Source: Stomoxys calcitrans (taxonomy: Eukaryota > Arthropoda > Insecta > Diptera > Muscidae). Taken from it: 64,000 nt of DNA. Location: contig NC_081553.1 of NCBI RefSeq assembly GCF_963082655.1, positions 20,473,909-20,537,908 on the forward strand, written 5' to 3'. A program made the position numbers and the translations under genes. The number at the start of each line of letters is the position of its first letter. Positions within the stretch are counted from its first letter, which is position 1. Positions 13,490 through 24,716 of the stretch are shown here, in pieces. The notes under the pieces are model-generated. The model was not told where the DNA came from. It ran no database searches and saw only the letters and a list, made by a program, of their open reading frames with translations.

Positions 13490-13671
13490 ATTCCTACTGT
13501 CCCATACTACTACGAAATTCCTACTGTCCCATACTACTATAAGCTAATTGCCTGCTACTGTACTCTTCATGAATATCAGCTACAAGACTTATTAATCACA
13601 TAAAAAAACAAAAGAAATGCTTGCCCGAATTAATTCCCCACCCTGACATAGTAGATGGGGACAGTAGGAAT
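13490..13671. repeat. minimal ACAGTAGGAAT dyad unit, block 4
   Basis: Two reverse cores in direct repeat (13490-13512 and 13517-13538) are followed after 110 bp by one forward core (13649-13671). This is the smallest isolated occurrence. It suggests the basic unit is reverse core, ~110-bp spacer, forward core, i.e. a ~155-bp sequence with 22-bp terminal inverted repeats. Confidence 0.8.
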
Positions 13672-13683
13672 TTGGACATTGAC

Positions 13684-13730
<47 letters not shown>

Positions 13731-15035
13731 CACGGCATCTCAATTTTCTCATGAATGCCAAAAAATGTATTGAAGGCTACAATAGGAATATTAATTCACT
13801 TTTAAAACAAAAGTTTTTCATTTTAATTTTGTTCTTTGTTTTACAACAACTGATAATCGTTTTCAAATACCACACAGCAATTTCATGCCTATTGCTGGGG
13901 ATAATCTGAAGACATTTGGAATTATAGTATTGCATTGAATGGAATTTTCCACATGAATGGCAAAGAACAGTAATTTATTGTTAGCTCTCTGCTTGCTCTT
14001 TCGACAATGGTCAATTTTGGTTTGCTCCTTTGCCAATTCTTAGTCACGTGGGGATGATGTTGATGTTGGCAATGGTCATAATGATATTATGTACCTTCAT
14101 CATTATGAGCATCACCTGCAGCTACTAAACCTAATATTAGAATCTTTGGTAGTCTTTCATATGTTTTCATCATATGAGTAGATGCTATGTACTTGCATGC
14201 ATTGTTGAATCTCTAGAGTTCACTTGGTATGATCTGCACACCTTTCCTTCTTTATTTCCTTGTACAACTTTAGACTTCCATATGGGGAAGGAAGAGTTGG
14301 CTCTCTTCGCCGCCGCCGCCGCCGCCGCCGCCGTCAAAAAAGCCTAATATCTGTAATCAGTAACACGTACACATAATATTGTCCAAAGCACTGTTATTAG
14401 TATAATCAAATGGGAATTATCTGCGTTGAAGATCGAACTCGTTACTTATTCGTGCCATAGCGAAAATGTGTAGTGGCGTTGATGCCACACGGTCGATCAG
14501 TCGGATGGTTGCTTGCCGGTGATGATCACTGCCAAAACAGTCGCCACCAAGCAGCCAGCTAGACTATCTGCCTGTCAGTCAATTTTTTGCTTGCCATACT
14601 TGGCCAAGTTCTCCCCCCCAATGTTTTTCTTTCCTTTTTTTTCGAAGAAGAAGAAGAAGGAGAATGTGTGAGAATAAATAAGCCAGCTGAGGAATCAGTC
14701 AATGCGACTTGCTGTTGTTGTTATAGTTGTAGATCATTTTCTTATGCGGTGGCATTAAAGCCACTGTTAAGAGGTGGTTGTAGCAACAGCTCCTTTTTCG
14801 CCGAATGTGGTTACTGCTGCTGCTCACACTATGTGTCATAATCTATGGTAATCCATCTTGGGCATGCATAGTTATAGTAACTTGTCAGTTATACATGCAG
14901 ACATACATATCCATAGATGTATATACACTGAAAACAAGGCTGTAGTCAACTTTTGGTTTGAGAAAAGGGGGGATATATTCTTAAAAAAAAAAACAAAAAA
15001 ATAAAAATAAAATATCCCAAAAGTTGCACTGCATT
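13672..15035. other. single-copy DNA with T tract and CCG tract
   Basis: A ~40-base T tract at 13688-13727 abuts the block 4 dyad. A short CCG trinucleotide tract lies at about 14309-14333. The remainder (13.9-14.9 kb) is repeat-poor with no supported exon. Confidence 0.45.
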
Positions 15036-15041
15036 AGCGAG

Positions 15042-17035
15042 ATTCCTACTGTACCCATCTACTTTCGATTATATAGCACTTTTAATGAAGAAGTATAAAC
15101 TCAAGATATTAGACAACCTTAAAGCATAACAATGTTTATAAATAAATGTTTTCTCATACTCTAATGACACTTCAATTCCATGTGTAGTAGTAAGGGACAG
15201 TAGGAATTCAATTCCATGTGAAGTAGTAAGGGACAGTAGGAATGTTGTAATTACACAAATAAGGTCAAATGAAAATACACAATAGTACCATTTAAGCTTC
15301 ATAAGGCGTCAATAGTTCCTTACTTGAATTAAATGAACAATTTTCAATATAATATAAATTCACGTTATAGTAGAAGGGGACAGTAGGAATATAGTTACCC
15401 CAAAATAATGTCAAAAATCCAAAAAATGATAAACTAAATACACTATAGCGTTGAAGAAATAATTTCTAACCTGGCTTTAGGGTTAAATTACTCTTCCAAG
15501 CTGCAAAGTAAATTTGCTAGATTCCTACAGTACCCATCTACTTTCATGAAAACTATAACAAATGTTCACAAATGTACCATTTAAGCTTCATAAAAGTCAA
15601 TAGTCCCTTACTTGGATTACATGAGCAATTTTCAATATAATATGAATTCAGGTTATAGTAGAAGGGGACAGTAGGAATATAGTTACCCTAGAATAATGTC
15701 AAAATTCCAAAAAATAATAAACCAAATACACTATAGCGTTGCAGGATTAATTTCTAACCTTGCTTTAGGGTTAAATTACCTTTCAAAGCTGCACAAATAT
15801 ATTTGCTAGATTCCTACAGTACCCATCTACTCTCATGAAAACTAACAAATGTTCACAATAGTGGCATTTAAGCTTCATAAGGAGTCAATAATTCCTTACT
15901 AGGATTAAATGAACAATTTTCTATATAATATAAATTCAGGTCATAGTAGAAGGGGACAGTAGGAATATAGTTATCCCAGAATAATGTTAAAATTCCAAAA
16001 AATGATAAAACAAATACATTGTAGCGTTGAAGGATTAATTTCTAGCCTTGCTTAAGGGTTAAATTACTCTTTAGAGCTGCAAAAATATATGTGCTAGATT
16101 CCTACAGTACCCATCTACTCTCATGAAAACTAACAAATGTTCACAAATGTACCATTTAAGCTTCATAAGGCGTCAATAATTCCTTACATGGATTAAATAA
16201 ACAATTTTCAATATAATATAATTTCAGGTCATAGTAGAAGGGGACAGTAGGAATATAGTCAACCTAGAATAATGTCAAAATTCCAAAAAAATGATAAACC
16301 AAATACATTATAGCGTTGAAGGATTAATTTCTAGCCTTGCTTTAGGGTTAAATTACTCTTTAGAGCTGCAAAAATATATGTGCTAGATTCCTACAGTACC
16401 CATCTACTCTTATGAAAACTAACAAATGTTCACAAATGCACCATTTAAGCTTCATATGGCGTCAATAATTCCTTACTTGGATTAAATGAACAATTTTCAA
16501 TATAATATAAATTCAGGTTTTAGTAGAAGGGGACAGTAGGAATATAGTAACCCTAGAATAATGTCAAAATTCCAAATAATAATAAACCAAATACACTATA
16601 GCGTTGAAGAATTAATTTCTAACCTTGCTTAAGGGTTAAATTACCCTTTAGAGCTGCAAAAATATATTTGCTAGATTCCTACAGTACCCATCTACTCTCA
16701 TGAAAACTAACAAATGTTCACAAATGAACCATTTAAGCGTCAAAAGGAGTCAATAATTCCTTACTTGGATTAAATGAAAAATTTTTATAATAGAAGGGGA
16801 CAGTAGGAATGTATTTACGCTAGAATAATGTTTAAATAATTCTTTAAAGCTACAAAAATGAATTTGCTAAATTCCTACAGTACCCAACTACTTTGAAGAA
16901 AATTTAAAATTTTGCACTCTTCGACCATTTAAGTTTAATAAAATGCCAAAAAAATTTCAATGGGGGTATTTACAAAAAAAAAATATATAGCATATATTAT
17001 AACTATGGGTTTTAATAGTAGGGGACAGTAGGAAT
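15042..17035. repeat. ACAGTAGGAAT dyad array, block 5
   Basis: Seven reverse cores start at 15042, 15521, 15810, 16098, 16387, 16675 and 16871. Nine forward cores start at 15185, 15222, 15368, 15656, 15944, 16232, 16521, 16789 and 17016. The central period is 288-289 bp with gaps of 112-113 (reverse to forward) and 131-132 bp (forward to reverse). From the second reverse core on, every reverse core reads CCTACAGTACCC where the complement of the forward core reads CCTACTGTCCC, so one base change is fixed across the block. Spacer sequence is specific to this block. Confidence 0.92.
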
Positions 17036-17039
17036 ATAG

Positions 17040-18853
17040 CCAACTTGGAAAAATTTTAATTTCTAAATTTTTAAAAAAATTATTGCAACTTTTTGCAAGG
17101 GCCATTCCTTAGGTATTGCTCTCCTTCCTCTTCCTGTATTTCACTACCACCATGCGGCGTTTTGTTGTAGGCATTTTTTAGTTTATGGCTATCAATGGCT
17201 GGGTGAATGACGGTTGTTTGTGATTTGGAAATAATTCAATTGCGAATAATGTCTTAAGCCTTTAGGCCCCCAACCATGGACAATTCATTTTAATTATTTT
17301 GTTTGTGAACCCAGAATGTTGAGCAGCCTTATGACCGATCGACCAATCAACCTACCACCGCAAATGCTGCCTAAGAAAAAATTCCTTGGCAAGAAAAACA
17401 ATATCACAATTATATTAATAACGATTGTAAAACAGAATAACTGCACCCAAAAGACCGAAATCAAAAGAATCCAAGAGTACAGAAGGGGGGGGAAAGGGGA
17501 CATGGAGAAAAAAAAAGATTAGCTTGATCCATGACTTTAATGTGGCCATGGACAGGGAACGAACAGCTGCTGGCTGCCGTTGTTGGTGTTGCTGTTGCTC
17601 CTCACACACACACATGCACATATTTGGGGCAAAAGGAAAATTGCAAGAAAACAGCTTCCAGCCATTGATACAAAAGTTGCGGCAGATTTAAATGCACATA
17701 AATCTCACTTGGTGTCCGCCAAATTATAGTATTCAAAGGCATTAGCTTACACTGCCACAAAATGTGGCAAGGACAAATGCAATGTTGGTAGGCAAATAAG
17801 TTGCTGTTTTGGCCCCCACCTCCCATCCTCTCCCTACTCTCTGCCTCTACAGCCTTAGCTTATCTTGCGAATTGCGGGAGATCATCTCGTAAAGAAGCCG
17901 GCCACAATCGATCGATAGCTGACTGCCGTATGATGATCGATCTGTTTGTCTGAGGGGGATAAAGTTTAACGCGATTGTTTATGATACAAATTAAACAATT
18001 TATGACGACAGCATAAACTAAGGCAAAACTTATGTAATAGCGGGTCAATGCAAGAGTTCCAGCAAGGAAACCACCAAACCACTGACAAACTTCCGTGGAG
18101 CAGGAAAGAAGCCGTCCGTCCATCGGTTGGTTGGTTGATATTCTACTTGGCTTGGTGGAAACATATCATTAAAGCTTCGCCAATACCATGGACTGAAGGC
18201 ACACAAGGCAATGTAAGTCGGCCACTTGCCCACCGCCAAGGCACGTTATTTGCTCCCGTAGCCAAGTTGGCTTTAGTTGGAATAGTGCGTTTTGTTCTTG
18301 GGATCCTGGCAGGCTGGTTGTTTAGCTGGCTGGCTTGCTCGCTGACTGACCGTAGGTATTGTATGATAGTGCGGCAGCTATAAATTAAAACACTCGCGCG
18401 CATAAAAGCGCTCTGTTTTTGTTGTTTTGCTTGAATTCTAGAGACAGACCATGTGTTTGTTGTTTGGAAGCTGCAACATGGTGTTAGCCTCGTCAACACA
18501 GTCATTGTTCTTTTGGTGTTTTTCGCTGGTGTTGCGTTTTGAATTTTATGAAAAGATCATTTATTATAAATCGTTATCGCTTCTGGTCTCAAAACTCACA
18601 ATGGGGCCTAATCCCCCTTTGCCTCAATGGAAAAATTAAAATATAGCAGCTTAGGCCTTACATGTAAAAGCTACATAAAAACTTATGTTCCAACATCTGT
18701 ATTGAAATTGTGTGTTGGTGGGTGATTTATAAAAATTCCTTCAAGTAATTGATTTAATGCTGGCACATCTCGCACCTTTCGCTCTTTATTTTTATCGATT
18801 TTTTTTCGTGTCCTAAACGCCTTAATTTTTAATTTTTTTTGGTTTTTTTACAG
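17040..18853. other. repeat-poor DNA just upstream of grn exon A
   Basis: This 1.8-kb stretch is of moderate G+C content without dispersed repeats, and ends in the polypyrimidine tract and AG of the exon A acceptor (18851-18853). Long overlapping open frames on both strands around 17.9-18.5 kb have no recognisable domain and look like chance. Two TTTATGA-type posterior-Hox-like sites lie near 17977 and 17999. It may carry intronic regulatory sequence, which is inference. Confidence 0.45.
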
Positions 18854-19137
18854 CATCCCGTATGCCCTCCTCACATACATCACCGCAAATGTGTCGGCCT
18901 CACTTTCATACGCCTCTGAGTTCATGGCTTACCAGCGAACATAAATCATTTGCACCCGCCAGTCCATGGGGCAGCCCGTTTGCATGCCCCCAGGAGCCCC
19001 AAATGGATCACAAACTGAGTCAGGTGGGGCAAACGCATCAGACCACAACGACGGGTCAGCATTCATTTCCATTTCCTCCCACACCGCCAAAGGATTCAAC
19101 GCCCGATTCAGTACAAACCGGTCCATCCGAATATCAG
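18854..19137 (+). CDS. grn: grain (GATA1/2/3-class factor), N-terminal exon A
   Basis: This internal coding exon follows a T-rich tract and CAG (18851-18853) and ends before GTAAGT at 19138. It begins with the last two bases of a split codon (phase 1) and ends on a codon boundary (phase 0). It encodes about 94 residues. QMCRPH, followed about 17-20 residues later by a Pro-Trp then Ser-Pro-Phe segment, matches the order of the conserved N-terminal blocks of vertebrate GATA2/3 (GQMCRPH ... PW..SPF). FPPTPPKD followed by a Ser/Asp-rich stretch matches the GATA2/3 PPTPPK motif. Together these place the gene in the GATA1/2/3 class (fly grain) and not with pannier or serpent. The Met at 18862 is in frame but has a poor context and the exon opens in mid-codon, so an upstream coding exon is expected. 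None was recognised in this window. Confidence 0.86.
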
Positions 19138-19227
19138 GTAAGTAGAAAGACAAAAAGAGAGAAATTTAAAAAAAAGAAATGGCAGGAAATTTTAAAATTA
19201 AACCAAATTTATAAAAAAAGCAATTAA
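19138..19227. other. grn first visible intron, 5' end
   Basis: The intron begins with the consensus donor GTAAGT and runs 2.3 kb to the acceptor TTTCAG at 21441-21445. After 90 bp it is almost filled by a family A element. The open frame simply reads through the donor. Confidence 0.8.
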
Positions 19228-21310
19228 GAGCGTGCCAAGTTCGGCCGGGCCGAATCTTATATACCCTCCACCATTGATCGCATTTGTCGAGTTCTATAAG
19301 CAGTATCTCTTTTTAGATAAATATAGAATATTGAATAAGAACTGTTATTCTATTCGAGCTATATAGAGTTTTAGTCCGATTCGGACCATAAATGAATGCT
19401 GAACATTGTGGAAGTCATTGTGTAATATTTCAGTTCATTCGGATAAGAATTGCGCCTTGTAGGGGTTCAAGAAGCAAAATCGGGAGGTTTATATGGGAGC
19501 TGCATCAAGCTATTGATCGATTCAGACCATATTAGAGACGTATGTTGAAGGTCATGAGAGAAGCCGTTGTAAAAAATTTCAGCCAAATCGGATGAGAATT
19601 GCGCCCTCTAGAGGTTCAAGAAGTCAAGACCCAAGATCGGTTTATATGGCAGCTATATCAGGTTCTATACCGATTTGCGCCATACTTAGCACAGTTGTTG
19701 CAAGTCATAACAGAACACCTCATGCGAAATTTCAGCCAAATCGGTTGAGAATTGCGCCCTATAAAGGCTCAAGAAGTCAAGACCCAAGATCGGTTTATAT
19801 GGCAGCTACACCAAAACATAGACCGATTCAAACCATATTTGGTGCAGTTGTTGGAAGTGGTACCAAAACACTACATGCAAAATTTCAGTTAAATCGGTTG
19901 AAAATTGCGCCCTCTAGAGGCTCAAGAAGTCAAGACCCAAGATCGGTTTATATGGCAGCTACACCAAAACATAGACCGATTTAAACCATACTTGGTGCAG
20001 TTTTTGGAAGTGGTACCAAAACACTAAATGCAAATTTTCAATAAAATCGGTTGATAATTGCGCCCTCTAGAGGCTCAAGAAGTCAAGACCCAAGATCGGT
20101 TTATATGGCAGCTATATCAAAACATGGACCGATTTAAACCATACTTATCACAGTTGTTGAAAATGGTACCAAAACACTTCATGTTAAATTTCAGCCAAAT
20201 CTGATGAGAATTGCGCCCTCTAGTGGCTCAAGAAGTCAAGACCCAAGATCGGTTTATATGGCAGCTATACCAAAACATGAACCAATTTAAACCATACTCA
20301 TCACAGTTGTTGGAAATGGTACCAAAACACTACGTGCAAAATTTCAGTTCAATCGGATGAGAATAGTGCCCTCTAGAGATTCAAGAAGTCAAACCCAAGA
20401 TCGGTTTATATGGCAGCTATATCAGGTTCTATACCGATTTGCACCATACTTAGCACACTTATTAGAAGTAACATAAAAGAACACCTCATGCTAAATTTCA
20501 GCCAAATCGGATGAGAATTGCGCCCTCTATAGGCTCAAGAAGTCAAGACCCAAGATCGGTTTATATGGCAGCTATATCAAAACATGGACCGATTTAAACC
20601 ATACTAAGCGTAGTTGTTGGAAGTGCTACTAAAACACTACGTGCAAAATTTCAATAAAATCGTATAAGAATTGCGCCCTCTAGACGCTTTAATTAAATCT
20701 TGATATCGGTTTATATGAGAGCTATATGAGGTTATTGACCGATTTAGACCGTACTTGACACATTTGTTGGAAATCATAACTGGACACTATGTACAAAATT
20801 TCATCCAAACCGGACAAAAACTGCGGCTTTCAGGGGCTCAAGACGTCTAATCGGGAGATCGGTTTATATGGGAGCTATAACGGGTTCATGACCTATTTAG
20901 ACCGTACTTGGCACAGTTGTTGGAAGTCATTACAGAACACTACATGCAAAATTTCAGCCAAGTTGAACAGAAATTGCGGCTTCCAGGGGCTGAAGAAGTC
21001 AAATCTGGGGATCGGTTTATATGGGAGCTATATCTAAATCTGAACCGATATGGCCCCTTTTCAATCCCCAATGACCTACATCAACACTAAGTACCTGTGC
21101 AAAATTTCCAGCGTCTAGCTAAACGCGTTCTACCGCTATCATGATTTCGACTGACGGACGGACGGACATGGCTAGATCGTCTCAGAACGTCGAAACGATC
21201 CAGAATATATATACTTTATGGAGTCCCAGATCATTATTTTCAGTTATTTTATACGGAATGACTAGATTAGTATTCCCCCATCCTATGGTAGTGGGTTTTT
21301 GTAAACTCTT
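19228..21310 (+). mobile_element. complete family A element in grn intron
   Basis: The left end holds AGCGTGCCAAGTTCGGCC followed by GGGCCGAATC, within which TTCGGCCGGGCCGAA is a near-perfect palindrome. Next comes TATATACCCTCCACCATTG. The middle has about 11 tandem units of roughly 152 bp (GATCGGTTTATATGGCAGCT in most). The right end has GACGGACGGACGGACATGGC, AATATATATACTTTATGG and CCCCCATCCTATGGT. There is no open frame of transposase size. Non-autonomous structure, a subterminal palindrome and central ~150-bp tandem repeats resemble the DINE-1/Helentron-like elements of Drosophila. That class is inference. Confidence 0.8.
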
Positions 21311-21445
21311 CCTGGGATTTTTGAGAAAAAACCTTAGAACTCATAAAAATCCTTGGCAACTACTATTTGACCTTTAACTTATTTCATGAAATTTTCGCCT
21401 TTACTAATAAAAACTTCCCTTGTTCTTGTTCTTCTTTTGTTTCAG

Positions 21446-22418
21446 GCTGTGGTTAATGCCTTCATGCATCAGGCCCAAGTGACGGGCAGCGGTTCACTGC
21501 CGGATACCAGTTGTGCGCTGGATATAAAACCCACCATACAGAATGGCAGCTCCTCAGCCCTGCATAATGGCGTGGGAGGTGGTGCGGGTTCGGGTGGACA
21601 GTCGTCGGTACCTAAACAGCGTGAAGGTACTTCAAATGCCACAAATAATAACAGTAATAACAGCAACAACAACAACAACAACAACAATAGTACAACAAAT
21701 AGCAATAGCACAAATCACAATCAGGCGCATAATTCCGCATCGTCCTCCTCAAGGTCATCGGCCTCATCGCACAGCAATAATAATAACAATAATGTCAACT
21801 CTGCCACCAGCAACAACACAGCCAGCAGTAGTAACAATAACAACAACAACAACGGCAGCAGTAGCAATAGCAACCACAACACCTCCTCCCATCACTCTCA
21901 CTCGAGTGGGAGTGCCTCGCATAATGCACTGCTCAATGGTCTGGGAAATGCGGCGGGCAGCATATTCGATGGCACTGCCCAAGCTTCGTATGGCAATTTA
22001 AGCGGTTCGATGGGTCTGAGCAATGGTGGCGTTGGCAATGCGGCAGCCAATAGTTATGATGGCAGCTATGCCTCCTATGCGGCTCATCATCATCAGCAAC
22101 AGGTGGCCGCTGCTGCGGCAGCGGGTATGTTTCAAAGCTCCTCAATGGCAGCGGCTGCTGCTGCCCGTCATCATCATCATAGCCATGGTCATGGTCATAT
22201 GCATCACCATGGCGGCAGTGGGGGCATGGGCGGCTCTTCGGGTGTGGGTTCATCGGTGGGATCGTCAGCCGGTAGCATGGTTGGTGTGGGTGGCAGTAGT
22301 CATGGCATGGCCGGTGGCCTTTTGGGTAATGTCAACAGTTCGGCTGGCGGTGGAGGAGGAGGCGGTGGCAATGGCGTCGATGTTAAGCCGGCGCGCACAA
22401 AACCCAGGACTAGTGCTG
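21446..22418 (+). CDS. grn: grain, low-complexity linker exon B
   Basis: The exon follows TTTCAG (21441-21445) and ends before GTAAGC at 22419. It starts in phase 0 and ends one base into a codon, encoding 324 complete residues. The first ~30 residues (AVVNAFMHQ..., ...CALDIKP) look ordered. Then come a long Asn/Ser-rich tract (nt ~21640-21905), HHHQQQ followed by Ala runs (~22084-22130), a His/Gly-rich stretch (~22158-22211), Gly/Ser repeats and a Gly run (~22345-22375). It closes with a basic segment (KPARTKPRTSA) that directly precedes the finger, as the KxR-rich stretch does in GATA2/3. The exon's last G plus the first two bases of exon C gives Glu, producing the family signature EGRECVNC. 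The homopolymer tracts make it longer than the equivalent vertebrate linker. In-frame sequence continues upstream of 21446 only because the intron end is open; that part is not coding. Confidence 0.92.
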
Positions 22419-23825
22419 GTAAGCAAGACACACACACGCACACACACAAGCAATTGTAATGGTGTGGGTGGTTTAAACCGTTTCATTTCACTAACACTAA
22501 TTTCTTATGTTAAGTTTGATTATGAATTTCATTTTAATTTTAAGATTTGTTTTATTTAAAATTTTATTTAAATTTCTTGAAGTGGTAACTAATAATGAAG
22601 GCTTCTATGTGTATTTCTAAAGTTTTTTGTTTGTTAAATTTTCAGTTTTTTTGGTTAATGTTCTTTAGATGTTAAAGTCAACGTCAAAGACTTCCTTAAT
22701 TTGGTTTTGGCTTGGGGGGTACTTTGTGAGATTTCCATGTTGCCTCTGTTTCTACGTCCGAATCTGCACTCATTCAGCCATTGAAGTTGTTCGACGAACC
22801 TGACTTTTCGTGAGATTTTTCTTTTTTTTTTTTGGGCTTGTTTCTGCCGCTATTTTTGCTGTTGTGGGTTCAGCGTACTCGTCTCATTCTCATTCATTCA
22901 TTTTATTTAGTCACTCAGTCAGTCATTCTTTCATGGCTTCCTCTATGAGCCACTACCGCATAACTTCTCACAACATACAAGTTTCAACCCCTTCACCCCT
23001 CCCCCTTGTTTTCCTTCTCACCTTAAACCTTTCTTTCTCCTCCTTGCTGATTTATTTTGGAGAGTGTACTTGAATTTTTGCAATTTTACAATTTATGCAG
23101 GCAAAAATCAAGCCCTAGCTTTTTGGGCACTTGAACATGTACCATGCACCACTCACTCACAGAGGATAGCCACGGCCATAACCGCTGCAGTCGACTCTAA
23201 GCCATTGTTTAAGCAAAGTGATTACACGTTGCTTGTTGGCGTGTGAACTCTGCGCACGCAGCAGTGACAATGGTGAATGTGCAACATTTGTTGTTTTGCA
23301 TTCCGTTACTCCTATTTTTTTCGATTTTTTTTTTTGTTTTGGTTTTTGCATGGTCGACCCTTAGACGTACTTTACGCAGTTGCAGTGGCATGAGTGAGTG
23401 AGTTGAAGTTCTTTAATTGCTACTTGCCTGCTTGGGTTGTTTGTCATCATCATCATCATCATCAGTAGCAGGAAGAGCAAAAAAACTGCTGCTACATCTT
23501 GGTTTGATGATTGCATTGCTTAATTACATGTTAATTAGAGCTGTGGGCATATGTGTAGATGTTCATTATAATTGTGACAGCTCACCCAAGTAAAAAACAA
23601 CAACAACAACAAAAAGTAAAACACAAAACTAGTGCAGTGCAGTTGTCTGTCCGATTTCCCGCAGCTTAGTTAATACAATTTCTGAGTGGAAAAAAGGGGC
23701 TACGATTTTTACAACATTGAGAATATTTCTAAGTTTTCCCAGGAAAAATAATGGAAACACAAAATACAAAAAAAAACACTTTTTTAGAAATTTCAATCTA
23801 TTTTTAGGAAATATTTTCGTCACTG
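22419..23825. other. 5' part of the 26-kb grn intron, single-copy
   Basis: Donor GTAAGC is followed at once by a short CA-rich microsatellite (22429-22449). The rest is repeat-poor with T tracts and an ATC triplet run near 23446-23463. No internal exon is seen. Confidence 0.6.
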
Positions 23826-24716
23826 TTGAATTTTGTATTTCAAATTTCAGCGAAATCGGATAAAAAATAAAGCTTTTATGGTCTTTAGACCCTTTATTGG
23901 GAGATCGGTCTATATGGCAGCTATATCTAAATATAGTCCGATCTGAACTATATTTGAGTCAGAACTCGGGAGGCTAAAAATAACTCACTGTTGCAAATTT
24001 CAACATAATCGGGTAATAAATAAAGCTTTTATGGTCTTCAGACCCTTAATCGGAGATCGGTCTATATGGCAGCTATATCTAAATATGAACCGATCTAATC
24101 CATATATAGGTAAAATGTCGGGAGGCTTAAAATAACTCGCTGTTGCAAATTTCAACAAAATCGGGTAATAAATAAAGCTTTTATGGCCTTCAGACCCTTT
24201 ATCGGGAGATCGGTCTATATGGTAGCTATATCTAAATATAGTCTGATCTGAACCATATTTGGATCAGATATCAGGAGGCTTAAAATAACCCACCGTTAAA
24301 AATTTCAACAAAATCGGGTAATAAATAAAGCTTTTATGGTCTTCAAACCCTTTATCGGGAGATCGGTCTATAAGGCAGCTATATCTAAATATAGTCCGAT
24401 CTCAACCATATTTAGGCCAGATGTCGGTAGGCTTAAAATAACTCACTGTTGCAAATTTCAGTGAAATCGGGTAATAAATAAAGCTTTTATGGTCTTCAGA
24501 CCCTTTAACGGGAGATCGTTCTATATGGTAGCTATATCTAAATATAGTCCGATCTCAACCATATTTAGATCAGATGTCAGGAGGCTTTAAATAACTCACT
24601 GTTTCAAATTTCAGCGAAATCGGATAAAAAATAACGTTTTTATGGGCATTAGACCCTTTATCGGCAGATCGGTCTATATAGCAGATATATCCAAATATGG
24701 TCCGATTTGGTCCGTT
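23826..24716 (+). mobile_element. family A (second subfamily) tandem units, + orientation
   Basis: Six tandem units of about 153 bp are marked by GAGATCGGTCTATATGGCAG and AATAAATAAAGCTTTTATGG. No element end is visible on the left, and at about 24717 it meets a copy of the same subfamily in the opposite orientation, making an inverted pair. Confidence 0.82.

Noticed and set aside
3854..17035. CRISPR-like look of regularly spaced short repeats
   Set aside because: The host is an animal, the repeats alternate in orientation, and spacers are themselves repeated within each block.
17860..18505. Overlapping 60-120-codon frames on both strands upstream of exon A
   Set aside because: No domain, no splice context, and no agreement with the phase needed to join exon A.
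21386..21445. Start codon with signal-peptide-like sequence at 21386
   Set aside because: This hydrophobic stretch is the intron's polypyrimidine tract in frame; the acceptor at 21445 joins in phase with exon A.
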